Below, in pieces: positions 47,857 through 55,398 of a stretch of 64,000 nucleotides of DNA (positions are counted from its first letter, which is position 1; each line of letters opens with the position of its first letter). Where the stretch lies: assembly GCA_029265405.1 (NCBI GenBank), contig JAJUJI010000010.1, forward strand, positions 47,301 through 111,300, written 5' to 3'. Under the pieces are notes generated by a model. The model worked only from the letters and a program-made list of their open reading frames with translations. It was not told where the DNA came from and did no database searches. This DNA is from Clostridiales bacterium. GTDB lineage: Bacteria > Bacillota > Clostridia > Oscillospirales > Oscillospiraceae. The translations under genes were made by a program, and so were the position numbers.

Positions 47857-47891
47857 AACCTATTTCCTCCATATTGCGATAATACATCTTT

Positions 47892-47922
47892 ATTGCCAAT
47901 TAATACCTAAATTGACAATTAA
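47892..47922. repeat. Near-identical 12-bp direct repeats upstream of oppA-like gene
   Basis: ATTGCCAATTAA (47892-47903) and ATTGACAATTAA (47911-47922) with a 19-bp period, 36 to 66 bp ahead of the oppA start. This could be a binding site for a regulator or just AT-rich promoter DNA. Confidence 0.35.
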
Positions 47923-48057
47923 CGATATATTATATTCAATAATCTTAATTATCTCATATTTTTGCCGGAAGTCAATAGAAAACGGGCTGGAGGAGGCATA
48001 TTGAGAGCGCGAAGATTTGACGGCCGAATAAGGGGCAATGAGGGTATCCGCTTGAAT

Positions 48058-48089
48058 AAAAAAAAGCGCACGCCGCAGTCGGCGTGCGC
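48058..48089 (-). terminator. Terminator after the 180-residue membrane protein gene
   Basis: GCGCACGCCG pairs with CGGCGTGCGC around a 4-nt loop; eight T follow on the minus strand. Confidence 0.9.
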
Positions 48090-48104
48090 AAATATGAACC
48101 CGGC

Positions 48105-48647
48105 TTAGTTCAATGAGGGGAGATAATAATCTGCGGGTCTTGTTTTGATCTCAATAATGTTGAAGTATATTTTGGCCAGGGTGGCCAGAGTCAGCAATAC
48201 GACCAAAACGGAGCCTATGATCCTGCCGCTTGCCACGTTGGCGAATTTGGGAATAAAATCCGCCAGAAAATAGCCCCGAATGCCGGCGCCGGACATAATC
48301 AGCGGTATGACGGAGGAAATTATGCCTTTTTTGGTAATGGTGCAGAGAATGATAATGCCGCAAACCATCATGATTACGGGCGAGCCGAGCTGGCGCAAGC
48401 TTATGTACTTGAATACCTTCTCGCCGCCGACGTTAAGCGTTTCCTTCATGTAGTCCTGAAGCTGCATAAAATTGTACGGAAACAGAATCTCGCCCCACAT
48501 GCTGGTCTGAGTTTTCAAATCCTTGGAATCGTTCGGCTCGTACCTGAAATAGGGCATCAGCCAGTTAAGAAAAATCAGCACCACGCAGGCGGCCACGATA
48601 TAGTGGCTTATATTGAGAAGCTTAAGCGTCTGCATTCTCTTTTCCAT
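48105..48647 (-). CDS. Membrane protein of unknown function
   Basis: 180 residues, family not recognised. Four hydrophobic segments: YIVAACVVLIFLNWLMPYF, LGSPVIMMVCGIIILCTI, ISSVIPLIMSGAGIRGYFLA and IIGSVLVVLLTLATLAKIYF. A hydrophilic loop of about 50 residues follows the first segment. ATG 48647 is preferred over TTG 48650 because GGAGGT lies 9 bp upstream. It has its own terminator and appears monocistronic. Confidence 0.75.
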   Translation of the reverse strand: MEKRMQTLKLLNISHYIVAACVVLIFLNWLMPYFRYEPNDSKDLKTQTSMWGEILFPYNFMQLQDYMKETLNVGGEKVFKYISLRQLGSPVIMMVCGIIILCTITKKGIISSVIPLIMSGAGIRGYFLADFIPKFANVASGRIIGSVLVVLLTLATLAKIYFNIIEIKTRPADYYLPSLN

Positions 48648-48793
48648 CAAAAATAGACCTCCATACCTTAGCGTCCTATAATATTGTACGCAAGCTCATT
48701 ATGATTGGCTTTTGAAAGCAGTTTAGCATAAATCATACGGAATTACAAGCACTATTTTAAGTGTTTTGCATAAAAACAAACGGCCGAAGCGGT

Positions 48794-49186
48794 TCACGCT
48801 TCGGCCGCGGCGGAAACAAGCTGGGTTTTCATTCGGCAGGTGCCGTCGAAAAACGCTCCCTGATCTATTACAAGAGAAGGGGTGCTTATGTCTCCGTTGA
48901 CATAGCCGCCGGCCGCAATATGCAGCTTTTCGGCGGTTTCCACATAACCCTCGACGCAGCCGCCCACAAAAAGAAAACCGCAATTAATTTTCCCTGTTAT
49001 TTTGCCTTTTTCGCCAACAATGACCGTATTTGACGATCTTATTTCCCCGTTGAAGCAGCCGTCTATCCTAATCGTAGTGTCGGCGGAGATATCTCCGTTC
49101 ATTTCGGCGCCCGGCCCTATTATAGTGGTCACTTCCCGGACATTTGCTATGTCTATCGTTTCCGGAGCCTTGTTCTTTATTTTCAT
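48794..49186 (-). CDS. Bactofilin (polymer-forming cytoskeletal protein)
   Basis: 130 residues, single bactofilin beta-helix domain: GDISADTTIRIDGCFNGEI, IVGEKGKITGKINCGFLFVGG and YVNGDISTPSLVIDQGAFFDG show the repeating short strands. Bactofilins assemble into filaments without nucleotides and often recruit cell-wall enzymes. ATG 49186 is chosen over TTG 49192 because GGAAGG precedes it. It begins 2 bp after the M23 peptidase stop, so the two are almost certainly co-expressed partners. Confidence 0.92.
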   Translation of the reverse strand: MKIKNKAPETIDIANVREVTTIIGPGAEMNGDISADTTIRIDGCFNGEIRSSNTVIVGEKGKITGKINCGFLFVGGCVEGYVETAEKLHIAAGGYVNGDISTPSLVIDQGAFFDGTCRMKTQLVSAAAEA

Positions 49187-49188
49187 AT

Positions 49189-50244
49189 TCAACCTTCCTT
49201 GCTTCTTGCCTTGTCCAGCAGATCCATGGGATTGAGGGACTTCCCGTCCCGGTATACCCTGAAATCGAGATGGCTGCCCGTTGAGCGGCCGCTGCTGCCC
49301 ATAAGCGCTATTTTCGCGCCCTGGGCGACTTCCGTTCCCTTGGCGACAAGCAGCTTGGCGCAGTGGGAATACTTTGTTTTATAACCGTTGCCGTGATCAA
49401 TGACGATTGAATAGCCGAAGCCCCCGTCCCAGCCGGCAAAGGAGACAATTCCGCTTGCCGATGCCAAAATGGCGGTTCCGTATTCGTCGGCTATGTCTAT
49501 GCCCTCGTGGTATTCGTATCCGCCGTCGCTGAACGGATCGCTGCGAAGCCCATAGCCCGAGGTTATGACGCTCTTGGAATCGGACACGGGCCATACATGG
49601 GGAATGTACTCGAGGGAGCTGTAGTAGTTCTCAATGTCCGTTCTGAGCTCGGACCAGTTTTGCTCGGCGTATTCGATGTGCTGGGCTATGCTCCCGACAA
49701 GATATTTGGCGTAATCGAGCTTGTCGGCAAGCGACATGTTTTCGCCGACAGCATAGGCGTGAATCACGGCGCCGCCCTTTCCTTCATTGCCGCCGCCGAG
49801 CCCAATTTGGCGGCGAATCTCGCTTTCGGAGTCGCTTAGCTTTTCAAGCCGGCTTATCACGTCCCCGGCCTGGGCTATGAGAGCGTCAACCTGCGTTTCG
49901 GTCTGCTCAAGCTCCTGCTTCAGGCTGTCATAGCCGTCGGCCAGCACGCTGTTTTCCGCCGATAGCTGACTTACATTTATAAGCAGCTCCTCGCTCAGCT
50001 CGGCTATATGCTGCTTATCCCGCTTAAGCGAAGACGATTGGCTGACGGCTGTTTCTAAATTTCTGCGCGTTATATGGTCCGTATAGGCCCTGTAGCCGGT
50101 AATCGTCAGGATTACCGCCAGCAAAACCGCGCAAACCGCGTAAACCGTATTGAGCGATACGCTGACTGAGCGGCTTTGCTTCTGAGAATGGGGCACTATG
50201 ACAAGAGTAAATACCTTGGGCGATTTTTTGCTTTTTTTGGTCAT
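49189..50244 (-). CDS. Membrane-anchored M23 family metallopeptidase
   Basis: 351 residues. Basic cytoplasmic N-terminus, one membrane segment (TVYAVCAVLLAVILTITGY), a coiled coil (about 65-150), and a C-terminal LytM/M23 zinc peptidase domain: GLRSDPFSDGGYEYHEGIDIA (first zinc His and Asp), VIDHGNGYKTKYSHC and HLDFRVYRDGKSLNP. All expected metal ligands are seen, so it should cleave peptidoglycan cross-links. ATG 50244 has GGAG upstream. Operon with the bactofilin gene. Confidence 0.92.
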   Translation of the reverse strand: MTKKSKKSPKVFTLVIVPHSQKQSRSVSVSLNTVYAVCAVLLAVILTITGYRAYTDHITRRNLETAVSQSSSLKRDKQHIAELSEELLINVSQLSAENSVLADGYDSLKQELEQTETQVDALIAQAGDVISRLEKLSDSESEIRRQIGLGGGNEGKGGAVIHAYAVGENMSLADKLDYAKYLVGSIAQHIEYAEQNWSELRTDIENYYSSLEYIPHVWPVSDSKSVITSGYGLRSDPFSDGGYEYHEGIDIADEYGTAILASASGIVSFAGWDGGFGYSIVIDHGNGYKTKYSHCAKLLVAKGTEVAQGAKIALMGSSGRSTGSHLDFRVYRDGKSLNPMDLLDKARSKEG

Positions 50245-50523
50245 CAATGCCCTATTCTCCTTTACGATGAAAGGATATGACACCTTTGACAAACAAAACA
50301 CCTCCCGGATACAAACGGTTAACAACGGTTACAGTGTATTACAAAAAAGGGTCGAAATCAAGATTGTTATGTAAACAATTACAATTTTTTTTTAAATTTA
50401 TCCGGCTGATTTGTGCAGTTAAATAAAACAGCCGCGGCCACCATATATTGGCGCTTAAAGTAGCAAAAGCGCAACATGTGGCGGCCGCAGCTGACGCAAG
50501 CTATAAGAGGTCTAAAGACAAAA
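50245..50523. other. Intergenic region between M23 peptidase and uracil permease genes
   Basis: Holds the promoter region of the M23 gene, a tandem AACGGTTA-type repeat (about 50314-50331), and the nested terminator of the permease gene (50421-50493). No gene is visible. Confidence 0.6.
50421..50493 (-). terminator. Nested terminator after the uracil permease gene
   Basis: An imperfect outer stem (CAGCCGCGGCCACC region at 50429-50442 with 50478-50493) encloses an inner hairpin (GCGCTT/AAGCGC, 50451-50472). TTTTATTT follows on the minus strand. Confidence 0.7.
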
Positions 50524-51939
50524 CTACCGCTTGCTTGTTTCCTTCTTTTTTCCTATGCTGAGGATAAGGTTCAGTATTATGCCGAAGATGGCGGCTCCCG
50601 CTATGCAGGGAACGTTGAGGCCGAAGAAGGGGATATTGCCTCCGAAGGCGTAGTTGCCTCCTATGCCCAGCACCATAATTGAGGCTATGACGGCTATATT
50701 TTGCGCGTCGAACATATCCACCTTGTTTTGGATCATTATCGCAATGCCCTGCGCTGCGATGGCTCCGAACAGATATATCTCAAGGCCGCCTATGACGGCT
50801 GTGGGTATGCCGTAAATCACCTGGATGAGGGGAGTAAAGCAGGATATCGCCATGGCTATTACAGCGGCGGCAACAAGGACCGGGATGGAAAAAACCCTTG
50901 TTATGGCCATGGTGCTGATGTTTTCGCCGTAATTCGTTCCGGCGGGGCCGCCGACAAAGCCGGAGATCATGTCGCACAAGCCGTCGCCAATGAGGTTGCG
51001 GTCAAGCATATCGGCAATGTTGTATTTGTTTTTGCTGCCCTTTTTCCGGGCAAGCTCGTTGACGTAGATGTCTATCTGGTATATATGCGCCGTGGATTCG
51101 GGGATGGTTGCTATGGCTATGGGCATGATTGCAGCCACCGCCGCCCAGGATACCCTGGGGAGCGAGAAGGCGGGGAGGGCCAGGGGGCCCCAGTGCCAGA
51201 GAGAGCCGGAAACCGCGGCGTCCGACATGGTGCGGAAGAGATTGTAGCCGGGGCCGCCGGCGGCATAAAGCACGCCCGCAAAGGCGCAGCCGACAAGGGC
51301 GCCGAGCAGGAGGGGAAGCTGGCCGAGAAAGCCCTTTAAATATTTGGAAAAGATAACCGTTGAAAACAGGGTTGCGAGGGAAACAGCCCAGACCCAGCCG
51401 GTGCCTATAGCCCCTTCCGCACCCGCCTTTGGCGCTGCGTCGGCCAGGGCGTTGCCCGCAAGGGTTAGGCCTATTATCATGGCCACGGAGCCTGTCACGG
51501 CGGGAGGAAGAACCTTCTCCACCGCAGCCCTGCCCGAAAATTTCACGAGGAGGCCGGCGGCTATCGATACGAGGCCTGACAGAATTATGCCGAACTGTGC
51601 GCAGGATATGAGCTCCGTCGGCAATATGCCCGTGGAGTTGAATTGAGCAAGCTGCTCCGCCGTGCCTTCGGCCGCCACCATGCTGGCTATGGCCGTAAGG
51701 TATGAAAAGCTGGAGCCGTAATACAAAGGAATCTTTCTGCCGGTGATAAGGATGAAACACAGAGTGGCCAGACCGCTGGCAAATATGGTTGTCGAGACCT
51801 GAAAGCCCGTGATCAGCGCCACCGCCACGGTGGCAGGGAACATTACTATGACCTGCTGTAGCGCGTAAAGCAGCAGCCTCGGCGCGCTTGGCCGCTCATC
51901 CGGCAAATAGCCTATTACAGCCTCGTTTTGCTTGCTCAT
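50524..51939 (-). CDS. uraA: Uracil-type NCS2 permease
   Basis: 471 residues, NCS2/NAT family with about 14 membrane segments. The signature GGPAGTNYGENISTMAITRV places it in the uracil permease branch. TM1 reads LLYALQQVIVMF, where most members have QH. TIPESTAHIYQID contains the conserved Glu that binds the pyrimidine. It imports uracil or a related base with protons. ATG 51939 is preceded by GAGGGAG. A structured leader with a terminator lies upstream, suggesting control by attenuation. Confidence 0.9.
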   Translation of the reverse strand: MSKQNEAVIGYLPDERPSAPRLLLYALQQVIVMFPATVAVALITGFQVSTTIFASGLATLCFILITGRKIPLYYGSSFSYLTAIASMVAAEGTAEQLAQFNSTGILPTELISCAQFGIILSGLVSIAAGLLVKFSGRAAVEKVLPPAVTGSVAMIIGLTLAGNALADAAPKAGAEGAIGTGWVWAVSLATLFSTVIFSKYLKGFLGQLPLLLGALVGCAFAGVLYAAGGPGYNLFRTMSDAAVSGSLWHWGPLALPAFSLPRVSWAAVAAIMPIAIATIPESTAHIYQIDIYVNELARKKGSKNKYNIADMLDRNLIGDGLCDMISGFVGGPAGTNYGENISTMAITRVFSIPVLVAAAVIAMAISCFTPLIQVIYGIPTAVIGGLEIYLFGAIAAQGIAIMIQNKVDMFDAQNIAVIASIMVLGIGGNYAFGGNIPFFGLNVPCIAGAAIFGIILNLILSIGKKKETSKR

Positions 51940-51990
51940 GACTTAAATACTCCCTCTTTATTATATTTAAATTGAATTGCCGACCGGACA

Positions 51991-52059
51991 TAAAAACGCC
52001 TTGTCTGCGTGGGCAGACAAGGTTACAGAATGAAAACCGTATGCAATTGACAAACCTTG
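51991..52059 (-). promoter_or_regulatory. Attenuator in the uraA leader
   Basis: On the minus strand a 10-bp stem (CCTTGTCTGC with GCAGACAAGG, 51999-52022, loop of 4) is followed by CGTTTTTA, a good terminator about 60 bp before the start codon. The upstream segment CAAGGTT (52053-52059 complement) can instead pair with AACCTTG (52018-52024 complement), which overlaps the terminator stem, so the two structures are mutually exclusive. I do not recognise a PyrR-binding loop or a known riboswitch. Confidence 0.65.
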
Positions 52060-52189
52060 CCGGCATCTCCGTACCGTATTTAAAGATTATTCCATCGGCG
52101 CTTTTTCCAACGGATATATTAACCCAAAATCGCTGAAAAAGCAAGAAGAATCTGCAGCCTCCGGCAAAGCTATGAAAAGGCGGAAAAGC

Positions 52190-52948
52190 TTAAATCCGCC
52201 CCTCGTCATTAACATAATAGCGCGGCTTGCCCTGAGATCTTTTTTTGTACTCTATCGCACCGGCAGGGCAGCGGCAGATGCAGGCCATGCAGTGAGTGCA
52301 ATTGCCGTCCCACACGGGACGTCCGCTTATCATCTCGATATTGTTGAGGGGGCACAGCCTTGCGCAAACGCCGCAGCCCGTGCAGCCGCCCGTTGAATAA
52401 AAGCCATTGGAGCTGACGAAAAGCCTGTAAAACAGAGGATTGACTATCGCACTCAAGAGCCTGCCGGCAGGCATAGTCTTTTCCGTAGGCAGCGGGGAGC
52501 GGCTTTTTATCAGCGCCGCGGCCTTGAGGAGCTCGGGTTCGGCTTCAGCTATTATTTTTGCGGCCTCCTCCTTTCCCGGCACAGGAAACATGGCTATGTA
52601 GTTTTCCGGCATAACGATGGAGGCAAGCCCCATAAATTCAAGGCCTTTAGCCTCGCAGAGCTTTTTCAGGTATCTGGAGGCGCCGCCCGTCTGCCCGCCG
52701 CAGGTCAGCGCAAAGTAGGCCTTTTTGCAGCCTTCAAAGCTTGAGTTTAAAATAAATTCGCTCACAACGCGGGGCATTCGCCAGGCGTAGGTGGGCGCGG
52801 CAAAAACAAAGGGCAGCTCGGATTTGAAGGCTCCCGTCTCGCCGTTTTTTATCATATCGTTCATGGAAACCAGCTCGTCTCCGACCGCGTCCGATATTAT
52901 TATTGCGGCATGGCGGCTGTTTCCCGTTCCGGTAAAGTAAAGCACCAT
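52190..52948 (-). CDS. EFR1-type flavodoxin/ferredoxin fusion protein
   Basis: 252 residues. The N-terminal flavodoxin-like domain has YFTGTGNSRHAA as FMN phosphate loop and APTYAWRMPRVVSEFI. The C-terminus has two 4Fe-4S motifs: CTGCGVCARLCP and CTHCMACICRCP. It is an electron-transfer protein with unknown partner. ATG 52948 is chosen (GGAGAG upstream); the frame is open further upstream but not protein-like. Divergent from a zinc-ribbon protein gene. Confidence 0.9.
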   Translation of the reverse strand: MVLYFTGTGNSRHAAIIISDAVGDELVSMNDMIKNGETGAFKSELPFVFAAPTYAWRMPRVVSEFILNSSFEGCKKAYFALTCGGQTGGASRYLKKLCEAKGLEFMGLASIVMPENYIAMFPVPGKEEAAKIIAEAEPELLKAAALIKSRSPLPTEKTMPAGRLLSAIVNPLFYRLFVSSNGFYSTGGCTGCGVCARLCPLNNIEMISGRPVWDGNCTHCMACICRCPAGAIEYKKRSQGKPRYYVNDEGRI

Positions 52949-53143
52949 TTCAATCACTCTCCGCTGCTGCAGGTGCTCGGTGGATAAGCGCACCCCGACG
53001 CCCCAAATTGGACTTCGGCACAATAATCGCGCCGGCAGGATAATGCCATGGAAAAGCTTACATATTTCCCCCAAATATGTCAATGGAGCATATTTACAAA
53101 CATAAAAGCAAAATCGGAAAAGATATAGGCAAATTAATAAAGG

Positions 53144-53184
53144 TTGCAATTGCAACGGAAAGCAGGGCCATGCGGTGTTATAAT
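53144..53184 (+). promoter_or_regulatory. Palindrome and extended -10 promoter for the zinc-ribbon gene
   Basis: TTGCAATTGCAA (53144-53155) is a perfect palindrome. TGTTATAAT (TATAAT at 53179-53184) is an extended -10 element with no good -35, so an activator or repressor site at the palindrome is plausible. Confidence 0.45.
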
Positions 53185-53242
53185 TGTACAGAAAATTGAG
53201 AGAGCCGGCTGACGGCCGGCGCGTGACAAAGGAGGGAGCGGC

Positions 53243-53500
53243 ATGTTCGCAGGCTGCCATGGCATGGATAAGATGAAAACGCCGACGATCGAGGAAAAAA
53301 TATGTCCGCAATGCGGAAACGAGATCGAAATTTTCTCTACCGACGCTCAAGCCGTGTGCGAAAAATGCGGCTTTGTCGTCTACAACAATTTGCAGTCTTG
53401 CGTCCGTTGGTGCAAATACGCGGAGCTGTGCGTAGGCCCCGAGCTTTACGGAAAGCTGAAAGCGGCGTTCAGCGAGGAGAAAAAGCGGGAACGCCGTTAA
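53243..53500 (+). CDS. Small Cys-rich zinc-ribbon protein
   Basis: 85 residues. ATG 53243 follows AAGGAGGGAG. One zinc ribbon is clear (CPQCGNEI and CEKCGFVVY), followed by SCVRWCKYAELCVG, three more cysteines in a spacing that could bind a second metal, and a charged C-terminal helix. I recall similar short proteins in anaerobic Firmicutes but no function. The neighbouring divergent flavodoxin/ferredoxin gene hints at a redox or metal-related role. Confidence 0.8.
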   Translation: MFAGCHGMDKMKTPTIEEKICPQCGNEIEIFSTDAQAVCEKCGFVVYNNLQSCVRWCKYAELCVGPELYGKLKAAFSEEKKRERR

Positions 53501-53513
53501 AAAATAAATTTAA

Positions 53514-53543
53514 AACAGGGAACGGGAGCTCCCGTTCCCTGTT
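53514..53543. terminator. Perfect 30-bp palindromic bidirectional terminator
   Basis: A 15-bp inverted repeat (AACAGGGAACGGGAG and its complement) lies between convergent genes; T-rich sequence follows on the minus strand and CTTTA on the plus strand. Confidence 0.85.
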
Positions 53544-53555
53544 CTTTAGAATGCG

Positions 53556-54557
53556 TTAAGCCTTGAGCTTCTTGATGGCCTCGGTCAGCGCGGGAAGGAC
53601 TTCCTTCACGTCGCCCACTATGCCGTAGTTTGCCACGTCGAATATGGGCGCGTCGGGGTCGCGGTTGATGGCTATGATGCAGTCGGAGCCGGACATGCCC
53701 GCCAGATGCTGTATGGCGCCGGAGATGCCGCAGGCAATGTAGAGCTTGGGTCCGACGGTCTTGCCTGTCTGGCCGACCTGATGCGCATGGGATATCCAGC
53801 CTGCGTCGACGGCCGCGCGGGAAGCGCCGACAACGCCGCCCAGCACGTCCGCGAGAGCCTTTACAAGGGAGAAGTTTTCGGGCTTGCCGAGTCCGCGGCC
53901 GCCGGATACGATGACCTCGGCTTCCTCGAGCTTGACGGCGCCTTCGGCGGCCTCCATAATTTTCTCGACCAGGGTCGTCCTAACCGTTCCGGCGGGTACG
54001 GGGATGTTTTCCTTTATTATTTCAGCCGTCCTTGCGTTGTCGGGGGTTCCGCGCTTGAAAACGCCGGGGCGGACAGTGCCTATCTGGGGACGGGTCTCCG
54101 GGCACTCGATCTGGGCCATGAGATTGCCTCCGAAGGCGGGACGGGTCCAGGTTACGACGCCGTTTTCCGGGTTGATGTCAAGGCCGGTGCAGTCGGCGGT
54201 AAGGCCTGTCTTCAGGCGGGCGGCAAGACGGGGACCCATGTCGCGGCCCTTGCTGGTGGCGCCGACAAGAATAGTGGCGGGCTTGTACTTCTTTACAAGC
54301 TGCTCCATGGCGTATGTGTAAGCCTCGGTGCTGTACTCGTTGTAGTCGGGCCCTTCAACAAAGATGACCTGATCCGCGCCGTAGGCGACGGCGGACTTGA
54401 CGGCGGCTTCCGCGCCGGTGCCGATGACTACCGCGACGAGCTTCTCGCCCATGGCGTCGGTCATCCTGCGGCCCGGGCCCAGCAGCTCAAGGCCCACGGA
54501 CTTGGCGGAGCCGTTAAGAACTTCAATAAATACCCAAAGATTTTTATTCTCACTCAT
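53556..54557 (-). CDS. etfA: Electron transfer flavoprotein alpha subunit
   Basis: 333 residues. The C-terminal FAD domain contains the signature GRGLGKPENFSLVKALA, then GASRAAVDAGWISHAHQVGQTGKTV and IACGISGAIQHLAGM. N-terminal ETF domain I lacks any ferredoxin extension. With EtfB it passes electrons to or from acyl-CoA dehydrogenase, and in clostridia can bifurcate electrons between NADH, crotonyl-CoA and ferredoxin. Located 13 bp after etfB; ATG 54557 behind GGAGGAG. Last gene of bcd-etfB-etfA. Confidence 0.97.
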   Translation of the reverse strand: MSENKNLWVFIEVLNGSAKSVGLELLGPGRRMTDAMGEKLVAVVIGTGAEAAVKSAVAYGADQVIFVEGPDYNEYSTEAYTYAMEQLVKKYKPATILVGATSKGRDMGPRLAARLKTGLTADCTGLDINPENGVVTWTRPAFGGNLMAQIECPETRPQIGTVRPGVFKRGTPDNARTAEIIKENIPVPAGTVRTTLVEKIMEAAEGAVKLEEAEVIVSGGRGLGKPENFSLVKALADVLGGVVGASRAAVDAGWISHAHQVGQTGKTVGPKLYIACGISGAIQHLAGMSGSDCIIAINRDPDAPIFDVANYGIVGDVKEVLPALTEAIKKLKA

Positions 54558-54570
54558 GACTGGCTCCTCC

Positions 54571-55374
54571 TTATATAATGCCGGCTTCGCTGAGCATGGC
54601 CGCGAGCTTTTCGGCGGCTATGACGCCGGTTTCTTCCTGCAGCTTGATGCCGCCCTTTTTCTTCTGCGGCACAAAGGTCTTTTTGACCTTGGTGGGGGAG
54701 CCCTTCAAACCGGACAGGTTTGTGTCTATCTCAAAGTCGGCGGCGGTCAAAACGGGTATGACGGCGCGGTTTGCGGCCATCTTGGACTTGACGGAGGCAT
54801 AGCGCGGCTCGTAGGCCGTCTTGGTGACGGTTACGACTGCGGGCAGGGTGGCGGAAAGAACCTCGTACCCGTCCTCCGTTTCGCGGCGGCACTTTACCGA
54901 GCCGTTTTCCACGGCGACTTCAAGAGCGTAGGTGATCTGGGGATAATTCAGATGCTCGGCAAGCTCCGGGCCGACCTGGGCGGTGTCGCCGTCTATAGCC
55001 TGCTTGCCGCAGAAAATCAGATCAAACTCGCAGCCCTCGCGCTTGGCTATTTCCTTTGCTACGCAGGAGAGCACATAGCTGGTTGCAAGCGTGTCCGAAC
55101 CGGCGAAGGCCTTGTCGCTGACAAGGTAGGCCTTGTCGGCGCCGACGGAAAGGCAGGTTTTCAGGGCTTCCTTGGCCTGCTCGGGGCCCATGGTGGCGAC
55201 CACTATCTTTATTGAAGGGTCGGCGTCCTTAAGCTTGGCGGCCGTTTCCAGAGCATAGGTGTCAAAGGTGTTGACTATGCTGGGAACGCCCTGACGGATA
55301 AGGGTGTTGGTAACCGGGTCTATCTTGATTTCCGTAGTATCCGGAACCTGCTTGATAAATACCAAAATATTCAT
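54571..55374 (-). CDS. etfB: Electron transfer flavoprotein beta subunit
   Basis: 267 residues. MNILVFIKQVPDTTEIKIDP opening, the AMP/FAD-binding region CGKQAIDGDTAQVGPELAEHL, and VTVTKTAYEPRYASVKSKMAA (recognition loop contacting the dehydrogenase). In bifurcating EtfAB the beta subunit carries the bifurcating FAD; the sequence is compatible but I cannot prove it. Begins 24 bp after bcd; the AAGGAG site is 13 bp upstream of ATG. Confidence 0.97.
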   Translation of the reverse strand: MNILVFIKQVPDTTEIKIDPVTNTLIRQGVPSIVNTFDTYALETAAKLKDADPSIKIVVATMGPEQAKEALKTCLSVGADKAYLVSDKAFAGSDTLATSYVLSCVAKEIAKREGCEFDLIFCGKQAIDGDTAQVGPELAEHLNYPQITYALEVAVENGSVKCRRETEDGYEVLSATLPAVVTVTKTAYEPRYASVKSKMAANRAVIPVLTAADFEIDTNLSGLKGSPTKVKKTFVPQKKKGGIKLQEETGVIAAEKLAAMLSEAGII

Positions 55375-55398
55375 CCGTTGTTTTTAACTCCTTTGTTT

